A stretch of 64,000 nt of DNA from Streptomyces soli (GTDB taxonomy: Bacteria; Actinomycetota; Actinomycetes; Streptomycetales; Streptomycetaceae). The stretch is from the NCBI RefSeq assembly GCF_003999195.1, contig NZ_RJVR01000106.1:26146-90145 (forward strand), written 5' to 3'. The notes below the pieces were generated by a model. The model saw nothing but the letters and a program-made list of their open reading frames with translations. It was not told the origin of the DNA and searched no databases. The translations under genes were made by a program, and so were the position numbers. Shown piece after piece: positions 1 through 8,564 of this stretch (its first letter is position 1; each line of letters opens with the position of its first letter).

Positions 1-69
1 CGAGGAAAGCTGGGACGGGCAGCTAAGCCCAGGGGAACGCTCTGGCGAGCTCGGTCGGGGGCGCGGAGC

Positions 70-115
70 CCCCACCAGCCCAGCCGGCGGACAAACCGCC
101 GCTGGGCTGGTGGGG
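70..115. terminator. Long GC-rich hairpin
   Basis: Arms at 70-90 and 96-115 pair over 20 bp with one bulged C; the loop is ACAAA. It lies just past the stop of the minus-strand SDR remnant (stop at 126-128) and is best read as that gene's terminator. No clear T-tract is visible, which is common in actinomycetes. Confidence 0.6.
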
Positions 116-125
116 TGGGTCGGCA

Positions 126-383
126 TCAGTCGGTGGTGAAGTAGTGGCCGTCTTCGAGGTCGGCGATCAGGCCGGGGTGGACCGGCTCCCAGTCCAGCAA
201 CTGCCTGGTGTCCGCGTTGGACATCGTGATGTCGAGCGTGATGAACGGGAAGGCCTTGAAGTGGTCCGAGGCCTGCTCGGCCGGGATGCTCACGGCCGGG
301 ACGTTCAGGTGGCGGCCGATGGTCTCGGCGATCTCGCGCACCGTGATGCCCTCTTCGGTCGCGGCGTACAGCTGCGATCCGGC
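126..383 (-). pseudogene. SDR/NAD-dependent epimerase, C-terminal remnant
   Basis: About 85 residues (LYAATEEGITVREIAETIG ... WEPVHPGLIADLEDGHY) match the C-terminal end of atypical SDR/NAD(P)-dependent epimerase-like proteins (substrate-binding half). The Rossmann glycine motif and the catalytic Tyr/Lys are absent. Upstream of about 383 the frame runs into a GC-rich inverted repeat (381-390 with 411-420) and loses family character, so the 5' two thirds of the gene are gone. Family assignment is from motif memory. It is presumably non-functional. Confidence 0.6.
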
Positions 384-593
384 CGGGGCCTTCTCCCGGC
401 CACCCGAAGGGGCCCCGGCCCCTTTCGTGTCCCAGGAAGGTCCGATTTGACAGCCCGCAACCCTTTCGCGCAATCGTTCGAATCCTGTAGGTCCGCTGTG
501 CTACATTGCCGCCTCGTCTGGGGGCTGTTCGGCGTCGATCCCTGTGTGTCCGCGTCGAACAGCCTCTCTCCCTATGCCTTTTGGAGGTGCTGC

Positions 594-3032
594 GTGGCCG
601 CACGCCACAAGTCGAACCGAAGAGGATCGCTCGTACGCGGTGGACTCGCCGCTGCGGTGGCCCTGGCGGCCGCCGGCGGAACCCTGCCCCTCCTCGTATC
701 GGACGCCTACGCCGAGCCCGCCCCGCTGACGATCCCGGCCCCCGACCGCTTCAAGCCGGTCGCCAACCCGCTGTACGGGGCGGGGCCCGACGGCGTCGTG
801 GAGCGCACGGAGGTCAAGGACCATAGCGCGCTCGGCTACTACCGCTGGACCCCGGACGGCGGTACCCCGGTCGACCTGCCCGCCTCGTCCCCGTACGACG
901 ACGTCAACACGATCGACGGAGGCGGAGGGAGCCACGTCTCCGTCACCAGCGGGGACGTCGTCGCGATCTACGACTTCCCGAACCAGGTGCAGCTGAAGGA
1001 CATGAAGTCCGGCACCACCACCAAGTACACGCTGCCGGACCACCACCTCTACCGGGGCGTCTTCGGCTCCGCCGTGCTCACCGCCACCCAGGACGCGAAC
1101 GGCGACTGGAACGTCCTGCATGTGCTGCGCATGGCGGACGGGCAGCTTACCGACACCCCCGTCACCGGTCTGAACGGCTGGGTCGCGGAAGACGGCATGA
1201 CGCTCGGCGGCGACGACCGCACGGTGGCGATCTGGTACGCGCACCCCGACGGCACCCGCGGCGTCGGCCTGCTGGACCTGGCGACGGCCAAGGTCACCCC
1301 GGTGTTTCCGGGCGCGACCGGCGCGAACGCCCAGGTCGTGTTTTCGGACGCGTACGTCGCCTGGTACTCGCCGGAGGGCGGCAACACCACAGCCCGCGTG
1401 CTGCCCCGCGCCACCCCGGAGGCGGCCGACACCAAGATCGAACTCGGTTCGGGCGGCGAGGGCACCCCGCAGATCGGGCTCGTCGGCGACTGGCTGCTGA
1501 CCACGCGCCAGATCGAGCAGGCCGCGGGCGACTTCCTCGTCCGCGAGGGCGCCCCGCTCACCGCCCTGCCGATCGCCGGCGGCGAGCCCAAGACCCTGCT
1601 GGCGCACGCCGGCTGGCGTATGGCGCAGGTCCCGGGCGGCGGCGTGGCCGTCACCGGCGGCGCCTCGGCCCGGGACTGGGCCGTGCGCCGGGTCTTCATC
1701 AGCGACGACGGGGCGCCCGCGCTGCGGACGGTGCGCGAGGTGGCGCCCAAGGAGGGCAAGCTCACACAGCTGTCGCTCACGGCCGGGCACCTGGTCACGG
1801 CCGAGTCCGACACCACGTACCTGCCGGCGCTCTTCCAGCGGAACATCACCCTCGGCGCCGCCCCGTCGGCGGGCGAGCGGTCCCTGCTCGCGCGCCCGGA
1901 CGCGCAGACGACCGGCGAGACGGCACAGCGCATCTACGACTCCCGTCAGCCGGTCGGCACCGGAGACGGCCGCACGGTCGTCGCCACCACCGACGCGGAC
2001 GGCACCCAGGAACTAGTCGTGCTGGCAGCGGACGGCACCAAGACGGTCGTACCCGCCGTGGACCCGCAGACCGGCGAGAAGATGCCGACGGGCTCCGACC
2101 ACTACTCGACCGTGCGCTCGGCCTCCGGCCGCTATGTGGTGTTCGGCGACAGCGGGCGCGGTCTGGAGGACCGGCAGTACGTCGTCGACCTGGACGCGTC
2201 CGGCGGGCCGAAGGTGGTCCGGATCCGCCAGGGCCAGGGCGGGCTCGCAGTATGGGGAACCAAGCTGTGGATGCCCGGTGACACGGAAGGCACGCTCCAG
2301 GCAGTCGACCTGAAGACCGGCGCGGTGACGGAAACGGAGCCGATCACCGACAACGGCTGTCTGCCGCAGCAGATGCAGGCCGTGGGGCCATGGGTGTACT
2401 GGGACTGCTACCCCTCGGGGTCCATCAGCGACGGTCACGGCGTCTACAACACGCAGACCCAGCAGTGGTCGTGGGCCCCGCGCGGCACCCTCGGCGACGG
2501 CTACGTGGTGGCGTACGACTACGACCGCGGCCAGCTCAACCTCACCCCGATCGGGGACGTGCCGCACACCGTCGAGGCGTTCACCTCCCAGTACAACGGC
2601 CCGCTCGTGGAGGCCGACCGCTTCGGCAGCGCGATCGCGTACGCGAAGGAGAACAGCGCCCAGATCACCGTGCTCGACTCGGGCGTCGCCACCTCCCCTG
2701 TGGCCGAGATCGAGTCGCGGGTCGAACAGTCCGTGAACCTCGCATCGGCGACCGACGCCGTGTGGGGTGCCGACTGGCAGCTGTCCAAGCCGGTCACCGG
2801 CGCCCAGGTGACGATCCGGAACAAGGCCGGGCACACGATGTTCACCGGGTCGGCCAAGGAGTACGCCGCCGCCGTCGCCTTCTCGTGGGACGGCCGGACC
2901 CGCGACGGCCAGTACGTCGACGACGGCACCTACACCTGGGAGCTCACCGGCACGCCCGCGGACGGCAGCGGCGCCGCCCTGAAGGCCACGGGCACGGTCG
3001 AGCTCACCAGGTATACGAAGCCTGCCAGCTGA
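594..3032 (+). CDS. Secreted protein with FlgD-like Ig C-terminal domain
   Basis: 812 residues from GTG 594, preceded by TTGGAGGTGC at 581-590. The N-terminus is a Sec/Tat-like signal peptide (KSNRRGS, hydrophobic stretch GLAAAVALAAAGG, exit near DAYAEPAP). The body has repeated beta-rich blades of the WD/PQQ-propeller kind (for example VYWDCYPSG, VVYDYDRGQ-type strands). The last ~80 residues (WQLSKPVTGAQVTIRNKAG ... WDGRTRDGQYVDDGTYTWEL) match the FlgD Ig-like fold, a common C-terminal domain of secreted Streptomyces proteins. The open frame extends back to 144, but codons before 594 overlap the SDR remnant and lack a leader-like sequence. Function is unknown; extracellular binding or scaffold is inference. 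Confidence 0.8.
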   Translation: MAARHKSNRRGSLVRGGLAAAVALAAAGGTLPLLVSDAYAEPAPLTIPAPDRFKPVANPLYGAGPDGVVERTEVKDHSALGYYRWTPDGGTPVDLPASSPYDDVNTIDGGGGSHVSVTSGDVVAIYDFPNQVQLKDMKSGTTTKYTLPDHHLYRGVFGSAVLTATQDANGDWNVLHVLRMADGQLTDTPVTGLNGWVAEDGMTLGGDDRTVAIWYAHPDGTRGVGLLDLATAKVTPVFPGATGANAQVVFSDAYVAWYSPEGGNTTARVLPRATPEAADTKIELGSGGEGTPQIGLVGDWLLTTRQIEQAAGDFLVREGAPLTALPIAGGEPKTLLAHAGWRMAQVPGGGVAVTGGASARDWAVRRVFISDDGAPALRTVREVAPKEGKLTQLSLTAGHLVTAESDTTYLPALFQRNITLGAAPSAGERSLLARPDAQTTGETAQRIYDSRQPVGTGDGRTVVATTDADGTQELVVLAADGTKTVVPAVDPQTGEKMPTGSDHYSTVRSASGRYVVFGDSGRGLEDRQYVVDLDASGGPKVVRIRQGQGGLAVWGTKLWMPGDTEGTLQAVDLKTGAVTETEPITDNGCLPQQMQAVGPWVYWDCYPSGSISDGHGVYNTQTQQWSWAPRGTLGDGYVVAYDYDRGQLNLTPIGDVPHTVEAFTSQYNGPLVEADRFGSAIAYAKENSAQITVLDSGVATSPVAEIESRVEQSVNLASATDAVWGADWQLSKPVTGAQVTIRNKAGHTMFTGSAKEYAAAVAFSWDGRTRDGQYVDDGTYTWELTGTPADGSGAALKATGTVELTRYTKPAS

Positions 3033-3186
3033 GGCACGGGCATCTCTCAGCCGGGCGGCACTTGCGTACGGCTTGTGGAGTTGGTGTCGCACGCGTCCCT
3101 CGACAAGCAGCGAAAGGCACTGCGGAAGCTGGGGGCACTCTTTCCTAAGACCCCCCGTTGGCGCACGGGTTGCTTACTCGGCGAGA

Positions 3187-3218
3187 ACAGCCCCTCCGGA
3201 AGATCCCGGAGGGGCTGT
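3187..3218. terminator. Perfect 13-bp stem-loop
   Basis: ACAGCCCCTCCGG (3187-3199) pairs perfectly with CCGGAGGGGCTGT (3206-3218) around a 6-nt loop. It lies about 155 bases after the stop of the secreted FlgD-like gene and may terminate it. Confidence 0.5.
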
Positions 3219-3287
3219 GTGCCCTGGTAGGCCGGTCGTGGCTGGGGCTCGGACCCTGCCTTCCTGGCGCCGAGCACCTGGCACGGA

Positions 3288-3386
3288 GGGTGGACGTCCG
3301 GTGCGCTTGCGGTCAACCAGGCCGGGCATGCCTGGCTCGGCGAAGCGTTTCCGCCAGGTGCGCACAGTGTCCACGTGCAGCCGACC
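3288..3386 (-). mobile_element. IS630-type transposase helix-turn-helix fragment
   Basis: The minus strand encodes HVDTVRTWRKRFAEPG followed by MPGLVDRKRTGRPP, the N-terminal helix-turn-helix and Arg/Pro linker typical of IS630/Tc1-type transposases. The DDE catalytic domain is absent on both sides and no terminal repeats are seen. It is a relic that adjoins an aldo/keto reductase relic, so the interval 3.2-3.75 kb is a graveyard. Confidence 0.5.
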
Positions 3387-3439
3387 CGCGCGTTCGACAG
3401 CCCGCGGGCCGCGTGGAGCACGATCTGCGTGCGCACCCG

Positions 3440-3733
3440 AGGCGTCGCCTGCTCGCTCGGCACACCATCCGGCCCGAGCAGCGGCCCGACCTTCGTCGCG
3501 ATCACCAGGTCGTCACGGTAGAGGGTCAATGCCGTACGGATCAGCTCGTTGGCCCGCGCCGCTCCCCTGTCGTAGAAACCAGCCGGCCGACTTCCCTGCG
3601 CGCGCCGCACCTGGGATCGGTCGCCCGCCGTATGCCCAATCCCCAACCGTCTCGCGGTCAACAAGACTCCTCTGGAGGGGAATTCGCGATCGCCCAGCAC
3701 GTTGCCGAGCGGGACCCGGCCGTCTGCCGACAT
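3440..3733 (-). pseudogene. Aldo/keto reductase remnant
   Basis: The frame starts MSADGRVPLGNVL, like many actinobacterial AKR N-termini, and after a diverged stretch gives GFYDRGAARANELIRTAL and DDLVIATKVGPLLGPDGVPS, a close match to the AKR beta3/alpha3 region (FYGPxxANELIREAL ... DLVIATKVG). Most of the TIM barrel after this point is missing. It follows the TetR gene 55 bases downstream on the same strand, suggesting it was once part of the TetR/SDR locus. Confidence 0.5.
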
Positions 3734-3788
3734 CGGTTAACCCCCGCCGTTTGCGGTGGGCTACAGAGTCCTTTACCGGCGCCGCGGA

Positions 3789-4415
3789 TTACGTCGCCGA
3801 GTCCGGAGAGTCCGGGGCGATGCCCTGGAAGAGGTTGGCGATCAGCTGATCGACGAACTCCGTGGTCAGCGGTTTCGCGGGCAGCAGCAGTCGGTGGTAG
3901 ACGGCGCCCCAGAGTTGGTCGACGATCGTCTCCAGGTCGACTTCCACGCGGATCTGGCCGGCCTGCTGCGCGCGCGTGAGGCGTTCGACGGCGAGGGCGC
4001 GGCGCTGTGCGACGTAGTGCGTCGAGAGCGCCTGCGCCAGGTCGGCGTCGCCTTGAGCGGCTCCGATGATCCCGGCGATGACGGAGCCGTTGCGGTTCAG
4101 AAGGTTGACGAACACGCGCAACTGCGTGGCCAGGTCGCGCTGGACGTCGCCCGTGTCGGGGAAGGCGAGGGACTCCTGGAAGGCGTTGAAGTAGGCGTCG
4201 AAGGCCAGGGCTCCGGGAGAGGGCCACCACTTGTAGAGGGTCATCTTGCTGACGCCCGCGCGGGCGGCGACCTTGGAGAAGGACAAGGCGTGGACTCCCT
4301 CGGCGAGCAGTAGTTCGGCTGCCGCGGTCAGCGTCGCGTGGCGGACGTCCTCCGCCCGGCGGCGTCCGCGCCCCGGCTTGAGCGGGCCGGGCTTCTCGGC
4401 GTCTGCTTGCTCCAC
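3789..4415 (-). CDS. TetR/AcrR family regulator
   Basis: 208 residues from GTG 4415, chosen because GGAGGAGACAG lies just upstream; the frame reaches back to 4490 but would then cross the promoter. The N-terminal helix-turn-helix reads RHATLTAAAELLLAEGVHALSFSKVAARAGVSKMTLYKWW, followed by a C-terminal ligand domain of the TetR_C type. It is divergent from the SDR-SDR-hydrolase operon (4558-7206). By family habit it represses that operon and itself, with a small molecule as inducer. The palindrome at 4495-4511 is the likely operator. Confidence 0.9.
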   Translation of the reverse strand: MEQADAEKPGPLKPGRGRRRAEDVRHATLTAAAELLLAEGVHALSFSKVAARAGVSKMTLYKWWPSPGALAFDAYFNAFQESLAFPDTGDVQRDLATQLRVFVNLLNRNGSVIAGIIGAAQGDADLAQALSTHYVAQRRALAVERLTRAQQAGQIRVEVDLETIVDQLWGAVYHRLLLPAKPLTTEFVDQLIANLFQGIAPDSPDSAT

Positions 4416-4494
4416 CTGTCTCCTCCTCGTCCGGCGCGACCGGCCTGATCGACGCGGCGTCCAGCAATTATATGGACCCACTAGCCACATATAT

Positions 4495-4511
4495 ATGGAC
4501 TATCAGTCCAT
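4495..4511. promoter_or_regulatory. Palindromic operator between TetR gene and SDR operon
   Basis: ATGGACT-ATC-AGTCCAT is a perfect 7-bp palindrome with a 3-base centre. The motif TATATGGAC also occurs once just to the left (near 4470-4478), so the site may be two-part. The whole 4465-4530 stretch is unusually A/T-rich for this sequence, as expected of a promoter. Binding by the adjacent TetR protein is inference. Confidence 0.65.
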
Positions 4512-4557
4512 GTAGAGTTAGTGTACTCATCGTCCACAAAGACGAGAGGAGGTCACT

Positions 4558-5307
4558 GTGACCACCATCGAGCAGTCCGCCGCCCGTGTAGCGATCGTGA
4601 CCGGGGGTTCGGGCGGGATCGGCAGCGCGGTCGCGCACGCACTGGCCGCCGACGGCATGTCCGTGGTCGTGCACTACTCCGGCAGCGCCGAGCGCGCCGA
4701 GAAGGTCGTCGCCTCGATCCAAGAGGCGGGCGGCGCGGCCGTTGCCGTATCCGGCGACGTCGCGGAGGAGGCTGCGATGACGGCCCTGTTCGACGCCGTC
4801 GAGGAGCGCTTCGGCGGGGTGGACGTGGTGGTGAACACCGCCGGGATCATGCTGCTGGCCCCGCTGGCAGAGATGCACCTCGACGCCTTCGACCAGATGC
4901 ACCGGGTCAACGTGCGCGGCACGTTCGTCGTCTCCCAGCTCGCGGCCCGGCGGCTGCGCCCCGGCGGCGCGCTGGTCAACTTCTCCACGTCCATCACCCG
5001 GCTCCAGCAGCCGACCTATGCCGCCTACGCGGCGAGCAAGGGCGCGGTCGAGGCGATGACCCTGATCCTCGCCCGCGAACTGCGCGGCCGGGACGTCACC
5101 GTCAACGCCGTGGCCCCCGGGCCGACCGCGACCCCGCTCTTCCTGGACGGCAAGAGCCCCGAGCTGGTCGAGCGGATCGCCGCTGCCTCCCCGCTGGAGC
5201 GGCTCGGCACGCCCGAGGACATCGCGAGCGCCGTCGCCTTCCTGGCCGGTCACGGCGGCCGGTGGGTCAACGGCCAGGTCCTGTTCGCCAACGGCGGCGT
5301 CGCCTGA
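4558..5307 (+). CDS. SDR family oxidoreductase
   Basis: 249 residues, GTG start behind GAGAGGAGGTCACT. Classical short-chain dehydrogenase: cofactor motif TGGSGGIG at residues 15-22, NTAG at 93-96, catalytic Ser in NFSTS (143-145), Tyr157 and Lys161 in YAAYAASK. The C-terminal PGPTATPLF loop and NGQVLFANGG ending are typical of the FabG-like group, so an NADP(H)-dependent carbonyl reductase is the likely role. First gene of a three-gene operon under the divergent TetR regulator. Substrate cannot be read from sequence. Confidence 0.93.
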   Translation: MTTIEQSAARVAIVTGGSGGIGSAVAHALAADGMSVVVHYSGSAERAEKVVASIQEAGGAAVAVSGDVAEEAAMTALFDAVEERFGGVDVVVNTAGIMLLAPLAEMHLDAFDQMHRVNVRGTFVVSQLAARRLRPGGALVNFSTSITRLQQPTYAAYAASKGAVEAMTLILARELRGRDVTVNAVAPGPTATPLFLDGKSPELVERIAAASPLERLGTPEDIASAVAFLAGHGGRWVNGQVLFANGGVA

Positions 5308-5371
5308 CCGCCCGGCTCCCGTCCGCCCGCAACCGACAAGAACACGCACCGCACGACAGGAGCGATCCCCC

Positions 5372-6262
5372 ATGTCCACTGTTCTCATCACCGGCGCCGC
5401 CACCGGCATCGGCAACCTCACCGCCAAGGCGCTTGCCCAGGCCGGGCACCGCGTCTACGCGACGATGCGCACCCCCGAGGGCCGCAATGCCCCTCGGGCC
5501 CAGGAACTGCGCGACTTCGCCGCCGCGGAAGGTGCCGACATCCGCGTCGTCGAACTCGACGTCGCCTCCCAGGTGTCAGCGGACGACGCCGTCCACGCGG
5601 TGGTCGCCGACTGCGGCGAGCTCGACGTGGTCATCCACAACGCCGGCCACCTGCTGGTCGGCTACGTGGAGGCGTTCACCGCCGAGGAGATCGCCCACCT
5701 CATCGACGTGAACACCCTGGGCGTCCAGCGACTCAACCGCGCCGCCCTGCCGCACCTGCGCGAACGCGGCCGCGGCACCCTGCTCTACGTCGGCAGCACC
5801 ATCCCGGTCACCACCCCGCCCTTCCTCGGCCCCTACGTCGTCTCCAAGGCCGCGATGGACTCGCTGGCCCTGGTCACCTCCTACGAGGTCTCCCAGCTCG
5901 GCATCGAGACCGTGATCGTCATGCCCGGCGCCTTCCCCCAGGGCACCGACCACTTCCCCAAGGCCGGCCGCGCCGCCGACACAGCCGTCGCCGAGGCGTA
6001 CAAGGTCCTGGACCCGCTGGTCGCCCGCAACGAGGAGGCCACCGCAAGCCTGTTCACCCCCGGTACCGAGGCCGACCCCGTCGTCGTCGCCGAGGAGATC
6101 GCCCGTCTCCTCGCCCTCCCGTACGGCGAGCGGCCCTTCCGCAGCGTCGTCGACCTCACCAACTCCAAGGTCGAACAGGCCAACACCGCCGTCACCGAGG
6201 CCCGCACCGACTTCGTCCGCCGCATGGGCTTCGGCGAAGTCCTCGAACTGCGCCACGCCTGA
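5372..6262 (+). CDS. SDR family oxidoreductase
   Basis: 296 residues from ATG 5372 with GACAGGAGCGA upstream. TGAATGIG at residues 7-14 binds the nicotinamide cofactor; catalytic Ser142 (YVGST), Tyr155 and Lys159 (GPYVVSKAAMD) are present. Longer than the usual 250-residue SDR through a C-terminal extension (GTDHFPKAGR ... FVRRMGFGEVLEL) found in a well-populated SDR subgroup. It follows the first SDR by 64 bases in the same direction and probably shares its transcript. Confidence 0.9.
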   Translation: MSTVLITGAATGIGNLTAKALAQAGHRVYATMRTPEGRNAPRAQELRDFAAAEGADIRVVELDVASQVSADDAVHAVVADCGELDVVIHNAGHLLVGYVEAFTAEEIAHLIDVNTLGVQRLNRAALPHLRERGRGTLLYVGSTIPVTTPPFLGPYVVSKAAMDSLALVTSYEVSQLGIETVIVMPGAFPQGTDHFPKAGRAADTAVAEAYKVLDPLVARNEEATASLFTPGTEADPVVVAEEIARLLALPYGERPFRSVVDLTNSKVEQANTAVTEARTDFVRRMGFGEVLELRHA

Positions 6263-6303
6263 CACCCCTGCCCTTGCGAACTTGTTGAGAAAGCGAGACC
6301 ACC

Positions 6304-7206
6304 ATGGCTGAGTCCCAGCTCGGCGCGATCACCGACCTGCTGCGCGCCTCCCCGCTCGACATGGGCGGCGACCCGCACACGATGCGCACCGTCTTCGACG
6401 AAATGATCGGCTCCCACCCCGTCCCCGAGGACGTACGCACCATAACCGTCGAGCTCGGCGGCGTGAGCGCCATCGCGGTCACGGCGGGCGGCGGCGAGGC
6501 GTCGGGAGCGGTGCTGTACTTCCACGGCGGCGGCTATGCCCTCGGATCCGCCGCGGCCAGCGTCAACCTGGCCGCCGACGTCGCCCGCCGCTCCAGTACC
6601 ACCGTCTACACCGTGGACTACCGCCTCGCGCCGGAGAACCCGTTCCCGGCTGCGGTCGACGACGCCCTCGCGGTCTACCGCGGGCTGCTCGACCGCGGCA
6701 TCCCTGCGGAGGCAATCACCGTCAGCGGCGAGTCCGCCGGCGGCGGACTCGCCCTGGCCCTCCTGATCGCGATCAAGGACGCCGGCCTCCCCCAGCCGGC
6801 GGCGGCCGCCGTCCTCTCCCCATGGGCGGACCTCACCCAGTCCGGCCGCAGCTACGAGACCAAGGCCGCCGTCGACCCGGCCCTCACCCGGCAGGCGCTG
6901 TCCACCCGCGCCGACGACTACCTCGCGGGCGCGGACCCCCGCTCCCCCCTCGCCAGCCCCCTGTTCGCCGACCTTCGCGGACTGCCCCCGCTGCTCATCC
7001 AGGCCGGAACCTACGAGATCCTCCTCGACGACGCCGTCCGGCTGGCCGCAAAGGCCGCCGACGACAACGTGGCGGCCACCTTGCAGACGTTCCCAGGTGC
7101 CCCCCACGTCTTCCAGGGGTTCTCCGCCGTCCTCGCCGAGGGCGGCCGGGCCCTGGACCAGGTCGGAGCCTTCATTCGCACCCACCTCGACCGGCAGGCC
7201 GCCTAA
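6304..7206 (+). CDS. Alpha/beta hydrolase (HSL-type esterase)
   Basis: 300 residues. Hormone-sensitive-lipase family: oxyanion-hole motif HGGG at 74-77, nucleophile elbow GESAGG at 142-147 (Ser144), acid in EILLDDAVRLA and His in GAPHVFQGF near the C-terminus complete the triad. Predicted cytoplasmic carboxylesterase acting on short-chain esters or lactones. Third gene of the TetR-controlled operon; the SDR-SDR-esterase set suggests catabolism or detoxification of a carbonyl/ester compound (inference). A strong terminator follows at 7228. Confidence 0.9.
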   Translation: MAESQLGAITDLLRASPLDMGGDPHTMRTVFDEMIGSHPVPEDVRTITVELGGVSAIAVTAGGGEASGAVLYFHGGGYALGSAAASVNLAADVARRSSTTVYTVDYRLAPENPFPAAVDDALAVYRGLLDRGIPAEAITVSGESAGGGLALALLIAIKDAGLPQPAAAAVLSPWADLTQSGRSYETKAAVDPALTRQALSTRADDYLAGADPRSPLASPLFADLRGLPPLLIQAGTYEILLDDAVRLAAKAADDNVAATLQTFPGAPHVFQGFSAVLAEGGRALDQVGAFIRTHLDRQAA

Positions 7207-7227
7207 CTAACGGACGGGCGGCACACG

Positions 7228-7260
7228 GGGGAGGCCGTCGCGTCCACCGACGGCCTCCCC
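7228..7260. terminator. Operon terminator, perfect 13-bp stem
   Basis: GGGGAGGCCGTCG (7228-7240) pairs with CGACGGCCTCCCC (7248-7260), loop CGTCCAC. It starts 22 bases after the esterase stop codon and should end the SDR operon. Confidence 0.75.
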
Positions 7261-7313
7261 CGTCCCGCCCGACAACGGCCACCGCACAAGGCAGAGAAAA
7301 CAAGGAGCGAACC

Positions 7314-7325
7314 ATGTGCGTGTGA
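7314..7325 (+). other. Three-codon scar ORF behind a good ribosome site
   Basis: AAGGAG at 7302-7307 is followed at normal spacing by ATG-TGC-GTG-TGA. This looks like the start of a further gene cut off after three codons; the break coincides with the start of an altered region holding a tRNA-like hairpin (7336-7359). A deletion or insertion junction is inferred. Confidence 0.35.
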
Positions 7326-7335
7326 GGGCTTTTCG

Positions 7336-7359
7336 ACCTACGCATTCCGATGCGTAGGT
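7336..7359. repeat. Hairpin sharing a motif with the tRNA-Thr repeats
   Basis: ACCTACGCAT-TCCG-ATGCGTAGGT is a perfect 10-bp stem. Its right arm and flank (GATGCGTAGGTTGATGGTTCA) resemble AATGCGTAGGTCTCGGGTTCG of the tRNA-Thr 3' fragments at 9311 and 33170, so this may be a third, more degraded scar at the same kind of site. Confidence 0.4.
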
Positions 7360-7360
7360 T

Positions 7361-7909
7361 GATGGTTCACTCTGTGGAGTTGCTTGTGGCGCCGCTGGGC
7401 GTAAGTGCCCCTTGAGCTGGGCTTTCTTCGTGGCGGCTCGGCTGTCGAGGTGCGGCGGGTGGGCTGTCGGCAGGCCAGGGGAGCGCATTGGTATTGACGC
7501 TCCATCAGTTATCGGTGTGGTGGTGGCCCGGTAGTGGGTGGTTCTGGCTGCGTCGGATGCCGTCTGCGTGGCGCGAACCAGCCCGGTACGTGCCAGGGCA
7601 TCGCGTGTGGTCGGTGTGTATGTGGGTTCGCCGTGGGTGCCTGGCTCAGTTGTCGACCTCAGCCAAGAGCCGTGATCTCTGAGCGTCGGTCATGCCGTCT
7701 CTCCATATGCCGCACGGGCTCAAGATGAGACGTTGACCGCCGGCCTCCTCTCGTCCTGATGGGTCGAGGGCCCAAGTGCAGTGCTGGTTGATCCGCATGT
7801 GGGTGGTGCAGGCGACCGCCAGGAGGTAGCCGCCCCCGCGTGCCTCCGGGGCGGGGCGATGCTGCGGGTCCTGTACGGCTGACCAGGAAGGTAGCGAACT
7901 GCGAGTGGG
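7361..7909. other. Gene-poor stretch
   Basis: Several short frames overlap here on both strands with mixed codon use and no recognisable domain. One minus frame (MRINQHCTWALDPSGREE ... MTDAQRSRLLAEVDN) could be a decayed coding fragment but is not recognised. Confidence 0.3.
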
Positions 7910-8234
7910 TTGGCTGGCCGGTCCGAGCAGGCCAGTCCGCCGCCCAACGAGGAGACCCGCCGTATCCTGGCCAGCGACGTACGCGCCGCCGTTTTCGAAC
8001 ACGCTGACCGGATTCTCGCCGACCCGGCTGGCCCGCCCTCGCCGACGCCGGAGCGGGCGGCCACAAGCCCCACCAGCTCCTCAAAGAAGCAGCCGCTCAG
8101 CGCGAACTGGCCACCACCCGCCAACCCGCCCGCGTCCTGATCACCCGCACCCAGCACACCAGTCGCAACCCCATCCCCAACCGCCGCGCCGAAGCCGGCG
8201 ACCAGCGGACAGCGCTCGCGCAGGGGCATACTGG
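7910..8234 (+). pseudogene. Relaxase/mobilisation-like fragment, frameshifted
   Basis: The frame from 7910 gives NEETRRILASDVRAAVFEHADRILADPA; after a one-base slip near 8030 a second frame continues WPALADAGAGGHKPHQLLKEAAAQRELATTRQPARVLITR. This pattern (WPALADAL..GxxPxxLLxEAxxxREL) resembles the C-terminal region of actinobacterial conjugative relaxases. Both the split frame and the missing catalytic N-terminus mark it as a relic. It fits a mobile-element end next to the att-like repeat at 9303. Confidence 0.4.
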
Positions 8235-8238
8235 GTGC

Positions 8239-8553
8239 GTGGAGTCTCGGGTGCGGTATGCGGAGATCCGGCCCTACACGGTTCCGGAGGAGCTGGCCGG
8301 TCCGGCGGCCGGGGTGGTTGTTCTGCCGACCGTGCTGGACTGGACGCCGAAGCGCGTCTACGACCTGTCGGACGACGTCGACCTGCGGATGCTCTATGAG
8401 ACGGTCATTCGTGAGGCCATGCATGTGGAGGAGCTGCGGAAGTTCCTGGACCCGGTGCTGCTCTCGGCCGTGTGGCAGAGGCTGTGGCTTCCGCCGCGCG
8501 TGCGGTTGATGTGGGAAGGGCGATTCCCGCAACTGGCCCGCAGGGCTGCGTAG
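8239..8553 (+). CDS. Partner gene of AbiEii-type toxin
   Basis: 104 residues from GTG 8239 (VESRVRYAEIRPYTVPEEL ... PPRVRLMWEGRFPQLARRAA), no frame damage. The conserved-looking WTPKRVYDLSDDVDLRMLYETVIREA segment is known to me from small genes directly upstream of nucleotidyltransferase AbiEii/AbiGii toxins in actinomycetes; no helix-turn-helix is evident. It ends 11 bases before the AbiEii ATG, so the two are an operon. Antitoxin or cofactor role is inference; with the toxin truncated it may now be an orphan. Confidence 0.6.
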   Translation: MESRVRYAEIRPYTVPEELAGPAAGVVVLPTVLDWTPKRVYDLSDDVDLRMLYETVIREAMHVEELRKFLDPVLLSAVWQRLWLPPRVRLMWEGRFPQLARRAA

Positions 8554-8564
8554 TATCCACCCGT

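Noticed and set aside
480..510. GTTCGAATCC near 483 as another tRNA T-loop
   Set aside because: No T-stem pairing or acceptor/CCA follows; it appears to be a chance match.
144..593. N-terminal extension of the secreted FlgD-like gene
   Set aside because: It overlaps the SDR remnant antisense, has no signal-like start, and GTG 594 has a strong ribosome site followed by a signal peptide.
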